The notes: generated by a model not told the origin, from the sequence alone. Shown: positions 34,089-44,869, counted from the stretch's first letter. The stretch: 64,000 bases of DNA from Granulicella sp. (GCA_025408425.1 JANXYX010000043.1:1-64000), one strand, 5' to 3'. Numbers and translations are program-made.

Positions 34089-35522
34089 GTGAAACCCGCC
34101 CCTCTCTTACTCGCCGCCGCTCTCGTCGCCGCCACCACCCTGCACGCCCAGACTACTCAGCTCGACCCCGCCACCCGCCAACTCTCCCACGACATCTTCA
34201 AGCAACTCATAGAAATCAACACCACCGACTCCGTAGGCTCCGTCACCGCTGCCGCCGAGGCCATGCGCCAGCGCCTCATCGATGCTGGCTTCGCTGCCAC
34301 TGACCTCATCCTGGCCGGCCCCAACTCCCGCAAGCAGAACCTCGTCGCCCGCTATCGCTCCACCCCAGCCTCTACCCTCAAGCCAATCCTCATCATCGCC
34401 CACCTCGACGTAGTCGAAGCCCCACAAGCCGAGTGGGCCACCAACCCCTTCCAACTCGTCGAAAAAGATGGCTACGTCTACGGCCGAGGAACCCAGGACA
34501 TGAAGGACAACGACGCCATCCTCGTCACCAACTTCATCCGCCTCAAGCGCCAGGGCTTCGTCCCCAATCGCGACATCGTCCTCGCCCTCACCGCCGACGA
34601 GGAAGGCGGCAAATCCAACGGTGTCGATTGGCTCCTCCGCAATCGCCCCGATCTCATCCAGGCGGACGTCGCAATCAACCCCGACGCAGGCGGCATCGAC
34701 TCCGAATCAGGCAAGCCCATCGTCATGGTCGTCGAAGCCACTGAAAAGCTCTACGGCGACTTCCAGGTATCCGCAAAAAATCCCGGCGGCCACAGCTCCC
34801 TGCCCACCAAAGACAATGCCATCTATCACCTCACTGACGCACTAAGCCGTCTGGAAAAGTACCAGTTCCCCGTCGAACTCAACGCTGTCACCCGCGCCTA
34901 CTTCGAGAAGATGGCAACCCTCGGCAAGGGGCAGACTTCCGATGACATGCGTGCCATCCTCAAGTCCCCTCCTGATCCACAAGCCGTAGCTCGCCTCTCC
35001 GACACTCCCCGCTACAACTCCATACTCCGCACCACCTGCGTCGCCACTATGCTCTCCGCAGGTCAGGCACCCAACGCCCTTCCTCAGTTCGCCAACGCGA
35101 ACGTCAACTGCCGCATCCTCCCCGGCTACACCCAGGAGCAGGTTCGCCAGCAACTCATCCAGATCTTTGCCGACCCAACCCTCACCGTCCAATACAAAGA
35201 CGATGCCGGCAATCTCTACGACAAAGGTACTGAGCGCGTCTCCCCCGCTCCGCCCCCCCTGCGCCCCGACATCTTCGGCCCCCTCACCAAAGTAGTCGCT
35301 CAGATGCATCCTGGCCTTGCCATCCTCCCCCAGATGGAAGTTGGAGCCTCGGACAGCGTCTACACCATCGCCGCTGGCATCCCCAGTTACGGAATCAGTG
35401 GAGTTGCCGTAGACACCAACGACCTCCGCATGCACGGCCGCGACGAGCGCCTCCGCATCTCCTCCTACGACGAGGGCGTCGACTTCTACTACCGCTTCCT
35501 CCAGGCCCTCACCTCAAACTAG
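34089..35522 (+). CDS. Exported M20-family metallopeptidase
   Basis: A 477-residue protein beginning at GTG 34089, with a signal peptide (LLLAAALVAATTLHAQ). M20 zinc-ligand and catalytic segments are visible: IIAHLDVVEA (His and Asp), GRGTQDMKDN (bridging Asp), LTADEEGGKSNG (catalytic and ligand Glu), NPDAGG, and a C-terminal His in DLRMHGRDERL. A dimerisation domain lies between (KNPGGHSSLPTKDNA). It probably removes residues from periplasmic peptides or acyl-amino acids. Confidence 0.92.
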   Translation: MKPAPLLLAAALVAATTLHAQTTQLDPATRQLSHDIFKQLIEINTTDSVGSVTAAAEAMRQRLIDAGFAATDLILAGPNSRKQNLVARYRSTPASTLKPILIIAHLDVVEAPQAEWATNPFQLVEKDGYVYGRGTQDMKDNDAILVTNFIRLKRQGFVPNRDIVLALTADEEGGKSNGVDWLLRNRPDLIQADVAINPDAGGIDSESGKPIVMVVEATEKLYGDFQVSAKNPGGHSSLPTKDNAIYHLTDALSRLEKYQFPVELNAVTRAYFEKMATLGKGQTSDDMRAILKSPPDPQAVARLSDTPRYNSILRTTCVATMLSAGQAPNALPQFANANVNCRILPGYTQEQVRQQLIQIFADPTLTVQYKDDAGNLYDKGTERVSPAPPPLRPDIFGPLTKVVAQMHPGLAILPQMEVGASDSVYTIAAGIPSYGISGVAVDTNDLRMHGRDERLRISSYDEGVDFYYRFLQALTSN

Positions 35523-35727
35523 CTGTCGCAAATTACTCCGGCCCTGCCTGTAAATGTGCGCATGGCGCCCATCCAGATGCCCACTTAAAGCGATTTATCT
35601 ATACGAATCCATCAGCGGCCCGCTATGATTCGTTGCCGGCAAATCTAGACAATCGAAGCCGGCCCAATCGCCATTACGTCGACTGCATCACTTAAGCCAG
35701 ACGCCCAGACCCAAGGAGCAAGTACTC

Positions 35728-38304
35728 ATGTCGCCTAGCAGCAATCTGCAAAGATCCGCCACTCTCCTCGCCGCAACAATTCTCCTCACCACCTCCGCAT
35801 TCACCCAGGCTCCTCAGCCAGATAGCCCCGCAATCCGCGCCCGCGTAGACGCCATCGTCAGCCAGATGACCCTCGAAGAAAAGATCGACTACATCGGCGG
35901 CACCGGATTCGCTGTCCGCGCCATGCCGAAACTCTCGCTCCCCGCCTTTGAAATGTCAGACGGCCCCTATGGCGTCCGCTCCAATGCTGGCCTCCCCTCC
36001 ACCACCTACGCCGGAGGCATCGGTCTCGCCGCCTCCTGGAACCGTGACCTCGCCGCCCGCGTCGGCGAAGGCATCGGCAAGGACGCCCGCGCCCGCGGCA
36101 TCCACTACATGCTTGGCCCTGGCATCAACATCTACCGCTCCCCCCGTAACGGCCGCAACTTCGAGTACTTCGGAGAAGATCCATTCCTCACCTCGGCCAT
36201 GACCGTTGGCTACATCACCGGCATGCAGACCCAGGGCGTCAGCGCAACCGTCAAGCACTACATGGGCAACAACTCTGAGTTCCTCCGCCACGACTCTGAC
36301 TCTCTCATCGACGAGCGCACCGTTCGCGAAATCTACCTTCCCGGCTTCGAAGCGGCCGTCACCAAGGCCCACGTAGGCTCCATCATGGACTCCTACAACC
36401 TCACCAACGGCCTTCACATGACCCAGAACGGCTACTTCAACACCCAGATCGTCCGCAAGGAGTGGGGCTTCGACGGCGTTCTCATGTCAGACTGGGATGC
36501 CACCTACGACGCGGTAGGCGCAGCCAACGGTGGCCTCGACCTCGAGATGCCTAACGGCAAATTCATGAACAAGAAGCTCCTCCTCCCCGCCGTAAAGAGC
36601 GGTCAGGTCACAGAAGCCACCATCAACGAGAAGATTCACAACATCCTCGACACCGCTGCACGTTTCGGATGGCTCGACCGTCCCCAGACCAACTCCTCTC
36701 TCTCTCTTTTCAACGCGCAGAACAAAGCAGTAGCTCTCGACGCTGCGCGCGAAGGCCTCGTCCTCCTCAAGAACGACGGCCACATCCTCCCCCTCGACAA
36801 GGCTCAGATCAAGAACATCCTTATCGTCGGCCCTGACGCATTCCCCGGCATCCCCGTCGGCGGCGGCAGCGCCCGCGCCATTCCCTTCCACACCATCAGC
36901 CCGCTCGAAGGCATCAGCGGCTATCTCGGAACCGCCGTCAACGTCCTCTACAACCGCGGCCTCCCCACCATCAGTAATCTCGCCAGCGACACCAGATTCA
37001 GCACAGAAGCCGAAAACGGCAAGCCCGGCCTCAAGCTGGAAACCTTCACCAACAGCGACCTCTCCGGTGCACCCACTTCTACCGCAACGGCCCGCCGCAT
37101 CAACTACGCCGGCGTCAGCTGGGAGAGCTTCATGGACGACTTTGAGGCAGCCATGGCACTCTTCAGCAGCGCCGCGAAGCACGAGTCCGGTCGCCGCTGG
37201 TCCGGCTACTACATCGCTGAATCCGCAGGTAATTACATCTTCGCTCTTCAGGGAGCAGGCGAAGGCACCAGCAACCGCGTCTATGTCGACGACAAGCTCA
37301 TCATCGACAACTGGAAGATCGTTCGTGCCTTCCAGCCTCAGGTAACCCTGCCGCTCTCCGCAGGCCCCCACAAGATCGTCGTCGAGGACGCGCAGCACGG
37401 GCCCATCGGTGGCCGTCTCCGCTTCGCCATCGTCGCTGAAAACAAAGTCGTCAACCCCATTGTCAAAGAACTCGCTGCCAAGGCTGACGTAGTCATCATC
37501 ACCGCCGGCTTCGATGCCGACAGCGAAGGCGAGGGCGGTGACCGCACCTTCGACCTACCCCTCGGCCAGGACGAACTCATCCGCGAAGTAGCCGCTATCA
37601 ACAAGAAGACCATCGTCTCCGTCACCTCAGGCGGCAACGTCAACAGCACCCGCTGGATCGACCAGGTTCCCGGCCTCATTGAAACCTGGTACGCCGGTCA
37701 GGAGGGCGGAACAGCCCTGGCGGAAGCTCTCTTCGGAGTCGTCAATCCCTCCGGTCATCTCCCCGTCACCTTCGAGCGCAATATCGAAGACAACCCCACT
37801 TCGTCAAACTATTACCCTGAAGCCGACGGCATCAAGGTCACTTACAACGAAGGCATCTTCGTAGGCTATCGCGGCTACGATCACAACCACACCAAGCCAC
37901 TCTTCCCCTTCGGCTACGGCCTCTCTTACACCACATTCAAACTCTCCAACCTTTCCGTCAAACCCGGCACCGTAGCTCACGCCACCGTCACCTTCGACAT
38001 CACCAACACCGGCAAACGTGTCGGCGCCGACGTCGCCCAGGTCTATGTGTCAGACTCCCACGCCAAAGTTGCCCGCCCCGAGAAGGAACTCAAAGGCTTT
38101 GAAAAAGTCTCCCTCAAACCCGGCGAAACCAAACACCTCTCCGTCGAACTCGATGCCCGCGCCTTCGCCTACTACGACGTTCAGGCGAAGAAGTGGACCA
38201 TCGCTCCCGGAAAATTCAACATCGCCGTAGGCGACTCCTCCGACGCCCTCAACCTCAACGGCTCTATTGAAATCTCACAGCAAGCCGCCACCGCAGCTTT
38301 CTAA
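35728..38304 (+). CDS. Exported GH3 beta-glucosidase with PA14 domain
   Basis: An 858-residue glycoside hydrolase family 3 enzyme. A signal peptide precedes the N-terminal barrel, which contains GPGINIYRSPRNGRNFEYFGEDP and KHYMGNNSE, with the nucleophile Asp255 in MSDWDA. The second GH3 domain is interrupted by a PA14 domain (about residues 431-571, including GYYIAESAGNYIF and VYVDDKLIIDNW). A fibronectin III-like domain ends the protein (TFDITNTGKRVGADVAQVYV). PA14 inserts in GH3 enzymes shape substrate choice. AAGGAG lies upstream of the ATG. It likely degrades plant-derived oligosaccharides in the periplasm. Confidence 0.95.
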   Translation: MSPSSNLQRSATLLAATILLTTSAFTQAPQPDSPAIRARVDAIVSQMTLEEKIDYIGGTGFAVRAMPKLSLPAFEMSDGPYGVRSNAGLPSTTYAGGIGLAASWNRDLAARVGEGIGKDARARGIHYMLGPGINIYRSPRNGRNFEYFGEDPFLTSAMTVGYITGMQTQGVSATVKHYMGNNSEFLRHDSDSLIDERTVREIYLPGFEAAVTKAHVGSIMDSYNLTNGLHMTQNGYFNTQIVRKEWGFDGVLMSDWDATYDAVGAANGGLDLEMPNGKFMNKKLLLPAVKSGQVTEATINEKIHNILDTAARFGWLDRPQTNSSLSLFNAQNKAVALDAAREGLVLLKNDGHILPLDKAQIKNILIVGPDAFPGIPVGGGSARAIPFHTISPLEGISGYLGTAVNVLYNRGLPTISNLASDTRFSTEAENGKPGLKLETFTNSDLSGAPTSTATARRINYAGVSWESFMDDFEAAMALFSSAAKHESGRRWSGYYIAESAGNYIFALQGAGEGTSNRVYVDDKLIIDNWKIVRAFQPQVTLPLSAGPHKIVVEDAQHGPIGGRLRFAIVAENKVVNPIVKELAAKADVVIITAGFDADSEGEGGDRTFDLPLGQDELIREVAAINKKTIVSVTSGGNVNSTRWIDQVPGLIETWYAGQEGGTALAEALFGVVNPSGHLPVTFERNIEDNPTSSNYYPEADGIKVTYNEGIFVGYRGYDHNHTKPLFPFGYGLSYTTFKLSNLSVKPGTVAHATVTFDITNTGKRVGADVAQVYVSDSHAKVARPEKELKGFEKVSLKPGETKHLSVELDARAFAYYDVQAKKWTIAPGKFNIAVGDSSDALNLNGSIEISQQAATAAF

Positions 38305-38318
38305 ACAACAATCTCCGC

Positions 38319-38352
38319 ACCGCCTCATCGTCATCGATGGGGCGGTTTTTTT
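38319..38352 (+). terminator. Intrinsic terminator after the GH3 gene
   Basis: ACCGCCTCATCG (38319-38330) pairs with 38335-38346 (one T-G wobble) over a 4-nt loop, followed by seven T residues. Confidence 0.9.
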
Positions 38353-38500
38353 GCACTCAAGCGTCTCCCACGGAAAAGCAAAGCCTCGATTAATGCATCC
38401 GTGCCCCAACGGCGTTATCCCACCCACTCCGGTATCCTTAGAAACAAGAGCCACAGTCCCACATCCACTTCCCCCGCGAAGCAGAAAGGAGCTACCAGAG

Positions 38501-39643
38501 ATGACACCACCCACCGGCCTGCCAGCCACCTTCAACGACTTCCTCGGCAACTCCACCGCAGTCGAACACCTCCGCACCTCCATCAGCGCCGGGCGTCTCC
38601 CACACTCCCTGATCATCGCCGGCCCCAACGGTGCAGGAAAATACACCCTCGCCCTGATGCTCGCCATGGCCGTCGAATGCGAGCGCCAGCCCCGCGACCT
38701 CTGGTCCAACGGCCAGTCCCTCGCCAGCTTCTGCGGAGTCTGTCGCAACTGCACCCGCATCGCCGGAGCCCACGATCTCGAAACCCTGGTCAACGAGGCA
38801 GTAGCCGCTCGCGATGATCTTCGCGAGACCGACAAGAAAGACACCCGCGTTCTCATACAGCCTCACCCGGACGTGCTCATCGTTCCTCCCGATCCACCCC
38901 AACTCCTCATCAAACTCGGCCAGGTCCGAACCATCATTCAGCGGGCCAACTACCTTCCGTCCGAAGGCCCTCGCAAGATCTTCATCCTCACCGCCGCCAG
39001 CTTCATGAAGGAAGCCGCCAACTCGCTCCTCAAAGTCCTCGAAGAGCCGCCTGACTACGCCCACCTCATCATCCTTGCTGAAAATCCCGGCGAACTTCTC
39101 CCCACCATTCGCTCGCGCTGCGCCACCGTGCGCCTGGGTGCCTTGCCGGTAGAAGAGCTTGAAATGTTCCTCGCCGATCGTCGTCCTGACGTCCCACCCA
39201 AGCAGCGCACCCTCATTGCCCGCCTCTCCCAGGGAGCAGCCGGCAAAGCCCTAAGCTTCGATCTCGACGCATACATCACCGCCCGCGCCGATGCACTGCT
39301 CCTCATCCGCAACGCAGCCGCCGAGCCCGATCACACTGCGCTCTTTAAAATGACTGAGACCTACCGCGCCGGAGCAGAAGGCCAACAGAAGACCGCCGCA
39401 CTCCTTCGCTCACTCACGCTCATCCTAGAAGACCTTCTCCTGCTCGGTGCCGGAACCCCCGAACTTATCCGTAACACCGACCTCCGCCCTGAACTCGATC
39501 GCCTCTCCCAGGCACTCTCCTTCCACTGGATCGAACAAGCCTCCCGTGGCCTCGACCAGGTCTACAGCGGTATGCGCCGCAATCTTCTCCGCTCACTCTC
39601 TCTCGACGCCTTTTCCAGCCAGATCACGAACGCCGCCCGATGA
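38501..39643 (+). CDS. holB: DNA polymerase III subunit delta'
   Basis: A 380-residue clamp-loader subunit. It has an N-terminal AAA+ domain with P-loop-like GPNGAGKYT (the Thr/Ser after Lys is Tyr), a zinc module around CGVCRNC, and the delta'-typical AASFMKEAANSLLKVLEEPP sensor segment, then TIRSRC. These identify it as the clamp-loader component that helps load the sliding clamp. ATG at 38501 has AAAGGAG upstream. Its stop overlaps the tsaC start by ATGA. Confidence 0.92.
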   Translation: MTPPTGLPATFNDFLGNSTAVEHLRTSISAGRLPHSLIIAGPNGAGKYTLALMLAMAVECERQPRDLWSNGQSLASFCGVCRNCTRIAGAHDLETLVNEAVAARDDLRETDKKDTRVLIQPHPDVLIVPPDPPQLLIKLGQVRTIIQRANYLPSEGPRKIFILTAASFMKEAANSLLKVLEEPPDYAHLIILAENPGELLPTIRSRCATVRLGALPVEELEMFLADRRPDVPPKQRTLIARLSQGAAGKALSFDLDAYITARADALLLIRNAAAEPDHTALFKMTETYRAGAEGQQKTAALLRSLTLILEDLLLLGAGTPELIRNTDLRPELDRLSQALSFHWIEQASRGLDQVYSGMRRNLLRSLSLDAFSSQITNAAR

Positions 39644-40695
39644 CCCAGATGCCCTATCCTCCCCAGTTCGAAACCTGCCACACCGAGTACCTTGACGCCA
39701 CCCTCAGCCAATCCAGAGCCGCCGCCGCAGTAACCCACGCCGCCGAGATCCTGCACAACGGCGGAACCGTAGCCTTCCCCACCGAGACTGTCTACGGCCT
39801 CGGCGCAAACGCCTTCGATCCAGACGCTGTCTCCCGCATCTTTGCCGCGAAGGGCCGCCCAGCGTGGGACCCCCTCATCGTCCACGTCAGCGACCGCGCC
39901 ATGCTTGACTCCGTCGCCTACGTCACCCCACGTGCTGAGAAGCTGATCGCCGCCTTCTGGCCCGGCCCCCTCACACTTCTCCTCGAACGGACCGACAATG
40001 TGCCCGACTCAGTCACCGCCGGTCGTCCGCTCGTAGGCGTCCGTATGCCGGCTCATCCCCTCGCGCTGGCAGTCATTCGGGCCGCCGGAGTTCCCATTGC
40101 CGCTCCCAGCGCCAACCGCTTCGGCCGCACCAGTCCCACCACCGCCGAGCACGTCCTCCAGGATCTCGACGGCCGCATCAACGCTGTCCTCGATGGAGGC
40201 CCCACCGCAGTCGGTGTTGAATCCACGGTGCTCGACCCCAATCAATACCCCATGGTCCTCTACCGCCCCGGCGCCATCACCCCCGACATGATCGAACGCG
40301 TAGCTGGCAGCGTCGATCTCTTCACGTCTTCCAACGACTCAGCCGAGCCAGAGAGTCTCCCCTCTCCCGGCCTGGGAATCCGCCACTACGCCCCCCGCGC
40401 ACGCCTCGTCCTCGTCCAGAACGAAGCCGAACTCTACCGTCAGGCAACCACCCTCTCAGAGGCCGGAGAACACCTCGGCATCATGCTTCCAACCGGTTGG
40501 ACCGTCCCCGTTCCTGCGGAAATCTTCCCCTGGGATGCCCTCGACAACGAAATCGGCCTCGCCCAGCATCTCTTCGCTGGCCTCCGCTCGCTCGACTCCC
40601 GCCGAGTCACAACTATCCTCTGCCCACTGCCCCAGTCAGATGGCGTCGGCGCTGCCGTCCGTGACCGGCTCCAAAAGGCTGCCCGCATTAAATAA
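39640..40695 (+). CDS. tsaC: L-threonylcarbamoyladenylate synthase, Sua5 type
   Basis: A 351-residue Sua5/YrdC protein that makes threonylcarbamoyl-AMP for the t6A modification at position 37 of ANN-decoding tRNAs. The YrdC domain contains GGTVAFPTETVYGLGANA, FAAKGRPAWDPL, GVRMPAHPLA and PSANRFGRTSPTTA. The extra C-terminal region (about 240-351, after GLGIRHYAPRA) is the Sua5 domain absent from short TsaC. It is translationally coupled to holB. Confidence 0.93.
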   Translation: MTQMPYPPQFETCHTEYLDATLSQSRAAAAVTHAAEILHNGGTVAFPTETVYGLGANAFDPDAVSRIFAAKGRPAWDPLIVHVSDRAMLDSVAYVTPRAEKLIAAFWPGPLTLLLERTDNVPDSVTAGRPLVGVRMPAHPLALAVIRAAGVPIAAPSANRFGRTSPTTAEHVLQDLDGRINAVLDGGPTAVGVESTVLDPNQYPMVLYRPGAITPDMIERVAGSVDLFTSSNDSAEPESLPSPGLGIRHYAPRARLVLVQNEAELYRQATTLSEAGEHLGIMLPTGWTVPVPAEIFPWDALDNEIGLAQHLFAGLRSLDSRRVTTILCPLPQSDGVGAAVRDRLQKAARIK

Positions 40696-40775
40696 CTCTT
40701 TTCAGCCACAAATTAGCCACAAAAAACGCTTAATCTACCACAACTTCACCACCAATTTGAGTCGTATACTCAGCT

Positions 40776-41393
40776 ATGCAAAACGCCGAGATCGAACTAA
40801 AGTTTCCCGTATCCGATCCAGCCGCATTCCAGTCTCGCCTCTCCCAGTTCGGCTTCCGCCTTGAAACCCCCCGCACCTTTGAGCACAACACGCTCTATGA
40901 CACTCCCTCACGCGATCTCCGCGCCCGCAGACATCTGCTCCGCATCCGCCAATACGGTGGCCTTTGCACCCTGACGCACAAGCGCAAACCCGATGATCAG
41001 GACCCCATCGACACCACCCGCTACAAAATTCGTATCGAGACCGAAACCGCCGTAGCCGAGGGCCCTGCTCTCGAAGCGATCCTCAGCGAACTCGGTTACA
41101 TCCCCGTCTTCACCTACGAAAAATACCGATCCGAGTGGTCTCACACCGCCGGCGACAATAGCGAGATCCTCGCCCACCTCGTCCTGGACGAGACTCCCAT
41201 CGGCACCTACGCAGAGCTCGAAGGCCCCACCGCGTGGATCGATCAGACCCTTGCCGAACTCGGCATCGATCCCGCCACATGCCTCACGGATAGCTACGGA
41301 AAACTCTTCCTTGACTGGAAAGAACGCACCGGCAGCCCCGCCGAAAACCTCACCTTTGCCGAAGTCGCGGTACCCGCCCTTATCTCCATCTGA
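40776..41393 (+). CDS. CYTH-domain protein (class IV adenylate cyclase-like)
   Basis: A 205-residue CYTH protein. The signature ExExK is present at residues 5-9 (EIELK), followed by alternating charged strands (HLLRIRQYGGLCTLTHKRKP, RYKIRIETET, EKYRSEWS, LVLDETPIGTYAELEGP). Members act as triphosphate tunnel enzymes: adenylate cyclase, thiamine triphosphatase or inorganic triphosphatase. Which one applies cannot be decided. TATACT (40765-40770) ends 5 nt before the ATG and there is no Shine-Dalgarno. Confidence 0.88.
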   Translation: MQNAEIELKFPVSDPAAFQSRLSQFGFRLETPRTFEHNTLYDTPSRDLRARRHLLRIRQYGGLCTLTHKRKPDDQDPIDTTRYKIRIETETAVAEGPALEAILSELGYIPVFTYEKYRSEWSHTAGDNSEILAHLVLDETPIGTYAELEGPTAWIDQTLAELGIDPATCLTDSYGKLFLDWKERTGSPAENLTFAEVAVPALISI

Positions 41394-41477
41394 TCTCGCG
41401 AAGTCCCACCAGATAAGCCTCCCCAGCTAAAGCCCCTCCGCCTTCCGCCGATACAGCCTCTGTACCCGGAGGCAGCT

Positions 41478-41807
41478 TTGCAAATCAAACCCAATCTCTC
41501 GTCCCTATGTATCGTTGCAGGTCTTGTCCTGTCCTGCTCTTCTGCGTCGGCTGGTGTTGCACGTGGCATCGTCACGCGAACAGCGCCGCACTACCCCGAA
41601 CTTGCGCGCAAAATGCATGTCGGCGGAACCGTCATTCTTCGCGTCACTGTCCAGCCAAGCGGCATCGTCTCCGACACCAAGGTCGAGTCAGGCCACCCCC
41701 TGCTCGTCCCAGCCGCACAGGAAGCCGTCAGCCGTTGGCGCTACTCCGCCGCGACAGATGCCTCGGAGATGACAGTCGCAGTCAACTTCAACATGGATAG
41801 CCAATAA
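41478..41807 (+). CDS. Short exported TonB C-terminal domain protein
   Basis: A 109-residue protein starting at TTG 41478 with GGAGG upstream. A signal peptide ([14 protein letters not shown]) is followed directly by a TonB_C fold: [36 protein letters not shown] and [11 protein letters not shown]. It lacks the membrane anchor plus Pro-rich linker of a full energy transducer. It might bind envelope partners or compete with TonB; function is unknown. It lies 29 bp before the chemoreceptor gene. Confidence 0.8.
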   Translation: MQIKPNLSSLCIVAGLVLSCSSASAGVARGIVTRTAPHYPELARKMHVGGTVILRVTVQPSGIVSDTKVESGHPLLVPAAQEAVSRWRYSAATDASEMTVAVNFNMDSQ

Positions 41808-41836
41808 ACCCCACCACCCCTCCAGCGAGGACATTC

Positions 41837-43549
41837 ATGAAGCTCGAAGCAAAACTCGGACTCAGCACCGGCCTCCTCATCCTGGCCATGCTCCTCAGTG
41901 CCTACACGGCGCACGTACGCATCCGCGAAGTCAGCGATTTGTCGAACACCATCGTCAATCGGCGCATCCCTATCTCCATGGCATTGCGAGACGTCCGCAT
42001 CAACGCCAGCAACAGTATCCGGGCGCTTCAGTCCTACATGCTCTTTGGCGTCGATCAGCAAAGTGCTTCTGCCTTCAGCAGGGAGCGCATGGATACGTGG
42101 ACCTCCGCCGAATCCTCCATGACAGACTTGCTTGCGAAGTCTCAGGACTTCGACCTTGGCGAAGACCGTGCCCGCATCAATCTCATTCGCGCCGACATGG
42201 ACAATCTAAAAAATCTGGAGTCCAGGGTCGAACAACTCAACAGCAACCGCACCGCAGACGGCACGGCACAGGCATACGAACTCCTTCGCAATGACATCAC
42301 TGCGCGCGACAAGTCGCTCTACGCAAACCTCACCGGCATGGTTGGCTCACAAATGGCTCATGCCAACGACGAGGTTCAAGAACTTCAACGCGCCAACCAC
42401 GCTCTCCTCCTCACCCTCTGGCTCGCTACCATTCTTGGCGCAGCCATTGGAGGCAGCATCTCGATCCTGCTCGGCCGCCGTATCAGCAGGGCTGTCACCC
42501 TCATCGCAGAACGCGCCAACGCCATCGCAGCAGGCGACCTTACGGGGGAGTCACTCGATCTTCACAGCAACGACCAGATCGGCACTCTGGCCCACGCCAT
42601 GCAGCAGATGCAGTTCAACCTCGCTGGCATTATCGGCACCGTAGCAGACACCGCAGGTGCCCTTACCGGGAGCGCAGCCTCCATGCGTACTGCCAGCGAT
42701 CAAGTCCATCGCCGCATCGATCAGCAAAGCCAGCAGACTCAGCAGGCCGCCACCGCCATGCAGGAGATGTCTGCCTCCATCGCCGAGGTCTCGCGTCACA
42801 CCCAATCGGCCGCCGAAACCGCCCGCAATGCAGCCCAGACCGCCCGCGAAGGTGGAACCATCGTCAAAGATGTCCTTGGCAGCATGCACTCCATAGCCAC
42901 CGCTGTCAGCGAAACATCATCCACCATCGGACTCCTCGGCGACGACTCTCGTCGTATCAGTCAGATAGTCACCGTCATCGACGAGATCGCCCGCAAGACC
43001 AACCTCCTCGCTCTCAACGCTGCTATCGAAGCTGCCCGTGCCGGTGATCACGGTCGAGGATTCGCAGTCGTTGCCGGTGAGGTGCGCAGACTCGCAGAGA
43101 GCACCGCCCAGGCCACAGGGCAGATCGGAGACATGATTCAAGGCATTCAGGATCGCACCAAAACCGCCATCGCCAGCATGAAGAGCGGCACCGGCACCGT
43201 GGAGCAGGGCGTCATCACCACCAATCAGGCAGGCGAATCTCTCCAACGCATCATCGGAATGGCAGAACAGGTCGACCGCATGATCACCCAGATCGCCATC
43301 GCCGCATCCCAACAGGCAGTCGCAGCCAACCAGTCCAGTTCCAGCCTGGACTCCATCTACTCCCTCAGCTACGAGAATCTCAACGAGATGGCCACCACTG
43401 CCTCCGGCATCGAATCACTTCGCACCACCGCAGTCACGCTGGAGCAGCAAGTCGACCGCTTCCAACTCGATTCAACACTGGCCGTCACGCACCATCAACC
43501 TCACACCACCCCGGTCGCTCCACGCTTCTCCACCCCACAACTTGCCTGA
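41837..43549 (+). CDS. Methyl-accepting chemotaxis protein
   Basis: A 570-residue transmembrane receptor. TM1 is about residues 8-25; a periplasmic four-helix-bundle sensor of about 160 residues follows (with [22 protein letters not shown]), then TM2 (about 192-212), a HAMP domain, and the cytoplasmic signalling helix. The conserved hairpin tip reads [20 protein letters not shown] and is followed by [16 protein letters not shown]. It would control CheA through CheW; no che genes are in the window. GAGGA lies upstream of the ATG. Confidence 0.94.
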   Translation: MKLEAKLGLSTGLLILAMLLSAYTAHVRIREVSDLSNTIVNRRIPISMALRDVRINASNSIRALQSYMLFGVDQQSASAFSRERMDTWTSAESSMTDLLAKSQDFDLGEDRARINLIRADMDNLKNLESRVEQLNSNRTADGTAQAYELLRNDITARDKSLYANLTGMVGSQMAHANDEVQELQRANHALLLTLWLATILGAAIGGSISILLGRRISRAVTLIAERANAIAAGDLTGESLDLHSNDQIGTLAHAMQQMQFNLAGIIGTVADTAGALTGSAASMRTASDQVHRRIDQQSQQTQQAATAMQEMSASIAEVSRHTQSAAETARNAAQTAREGGTIVKDVLGSMHSIATAVSETSSTIGLLGDDSRRISQIVTVIDEIARKTNLLALNAAIEAARAGDHGRGFAVVAGEVRRLAESTAQATGQIGDMIQGIQDRTKTAIASMKSGTGTVEQGVITTNQAGESLQRIIGMAEQVDRMITQIAIAASQQAVAANQSSSSLDSIYSLSYENLNEMATTASGIESLRTTAVTLEQQVDRFQLDSTLAVTHHQPHTTPVAPRFSTPQLA

Positions 43550-43562
43550 TAGGCAAACAGAA

Positions 43563-43586
43563 AGGGCCTGCTCAAAAGCAGGCCCT
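43563..43586. terminator. Terminator hairpin between MCP and tonB genes
   Basis: AGGGCCTGCT (43563-43572) pairs perfectly with AGCAGGCCCT (43577-43586) over a 4-nt loop. It lies between convergent genes; there is no long T-run on the plus side. Confidence 0.6.
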
Positions 43587-43607
43587 CCCCATTAAGTCAC
43601 ACCATAT

Positions 43608-44573
43608 CTAGAAGATCTGGAAGTTAACCTCAACATTCAGTTCAACCAGAACCGGCTTCCCATTCTCCATCGCCGGTTTGAACTTGTACTGCATCACTGC
43701 TTCTTTGGCTTTCTCGTCCAGGCCCATGCCTACGCCCCGAATCACGCGAACGTGGCTTGGATTCCCGTTCGTGTCGACCCACAAATTGACCAGCACATTA
43801 CCTGCAACCTTCGCCTTGCGGGCCTCTTCGGAGAACTCCGGCTCAACCGAGTAAATCAGCACCGGTGCCGATACGCCACCGCCGATACGTCTTGGTCCAC
43901 CGCCAGTATTACCCCCCGAACCCGGCCCCAGGCCCGAACCACTGCCTGAGCCCAAACCGGTGCCACTTCCGTTGCCCATTGACATTCCCACCAGCGGCGA
44001 ATTCGCAACCCCAATCTGCGGAATGCTGCTCGCCATCTTGATGTCCTTCTGCACCTCGATCGTTGGCTCAATCTTGATCTTCGGCTCTACCAGCGGAGGT
44101 TTGTTCGGCGGGACAATCTGCATATCCGCAAACTTAGGCGGAGTTCCCTTTGTCACCGGGGTCGGCCCGCGCTGACCGCCACCCCCACCCATCGCCTGCG
44201 CCTTCGGTGGAGCCATCGGTGGTATCTGCAAATCCACAGGAACCAGCGTGGTAACAGATTTTGTTCCCATCGAAATATGTTTTGCCAGCATCCATGCAAT
44301 CAACAGGATCACCAGTGCATGCAGCACCACTGCCATCGCCGTAGACTTTGGATCGCGCTTCACCGCCATCCGGTCCACTACCGCAATGGGCTTCGACTCC
44401 AGTACCAGTGGAGGCAACTTCGGTGGAAAAAACACGTCCCGAATACTACCCCACAGAGAGGTGAAGACTCCCTCTTCATGAGTCTCGGTCCAATGTGGTG
44501 CGTCACCGCCGCGCAGCAAAGGCGCATCGCGTGAAGGGTCAATCTCAGGTGGTATCAACAACGAATTCGCCAT
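43608..44573 (-). CDS. tonB: TonB-type energy transducer protein
   Basis: A 321-residue protein. A cytoplasmic N-terminus of about 80 residues precedes one membrane helix (AVVLHALVILLIAWMLA), a Pro- and Gly-rich periplasmic linker (IPPMAPPKAQ, then GSGTGLGSGSGSGLGPGSGG) and a TonB_C domain (YSVEPEFSEEARKAKVAGNV, VRVIRGVGMGLDEKAKEAV). It would transmit proton-motive force to outer-membrane TonB-dependent receptors. No exbB or exbD is adjacent. A TATAGT lies 70 bp upstream on the minus strand (44645-44650) without a clear -35. Confidence 0.88.
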   Translation of the reverse strand: MANSLLIPPEIDPSRDAPLLRGGDAPHWTETHEEGVFTSLWGSIRDVFFPPKLPPLVLESKPIAVVDRMAVKRDPKSTAMAVVLHALVILLIAWMLAKHISMGTKSVTTLVPVDLQIPPMAPPKAQAMGGGGGQRGPTPVTKGTPPKFADMQIVPPNKPPLVEPKIKIEPTIEVQKDIKMASSIPQIGVANSPLVGMSMGNGSGTGLGSGSGSGLGPGSGGNTGGGPRRIGGGVSAPVLIYSVEPEFSEEARKAKVAGNVLVNLWVDTNGNPSHVRVIRGVGMGLDEKAKEAVMQYKFKPAMENGKPVLVELNVEVNFQIF

Positions 44574-44869
44574 ATGCTGCTAGCCTCGGCGGCGGAGTTC
44601 AGGACTACTGCCCCTCCGCCTGCTCAATTTTTTTTTGCGCGCCTACTATACCAATACGTCCCCGGTCTGCCGCCGGTTTCATTACAGGTGCGCACGCGGC
44701 ATCTGGCTCCATAAACATTCTACAAAGATTCTTGAACCCGTGCTCATTACCTTGGACGCACAAACCCCGGCGGAAGTATCCTCACCACTTCGTTACTCAC
44801 CCTCAAGCGCGGCTACAATAAAGGTTTGGCGCGAATCAACCTTTGCCAACCATGAACTACGAGGAACGA

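Noticed and set aside
44574..44869. T-box or other riboswitch upstream of ileS
   Set aside because: No T-box sequence, specifier stem or antiterminator/terminator pair could be seen in the leader.
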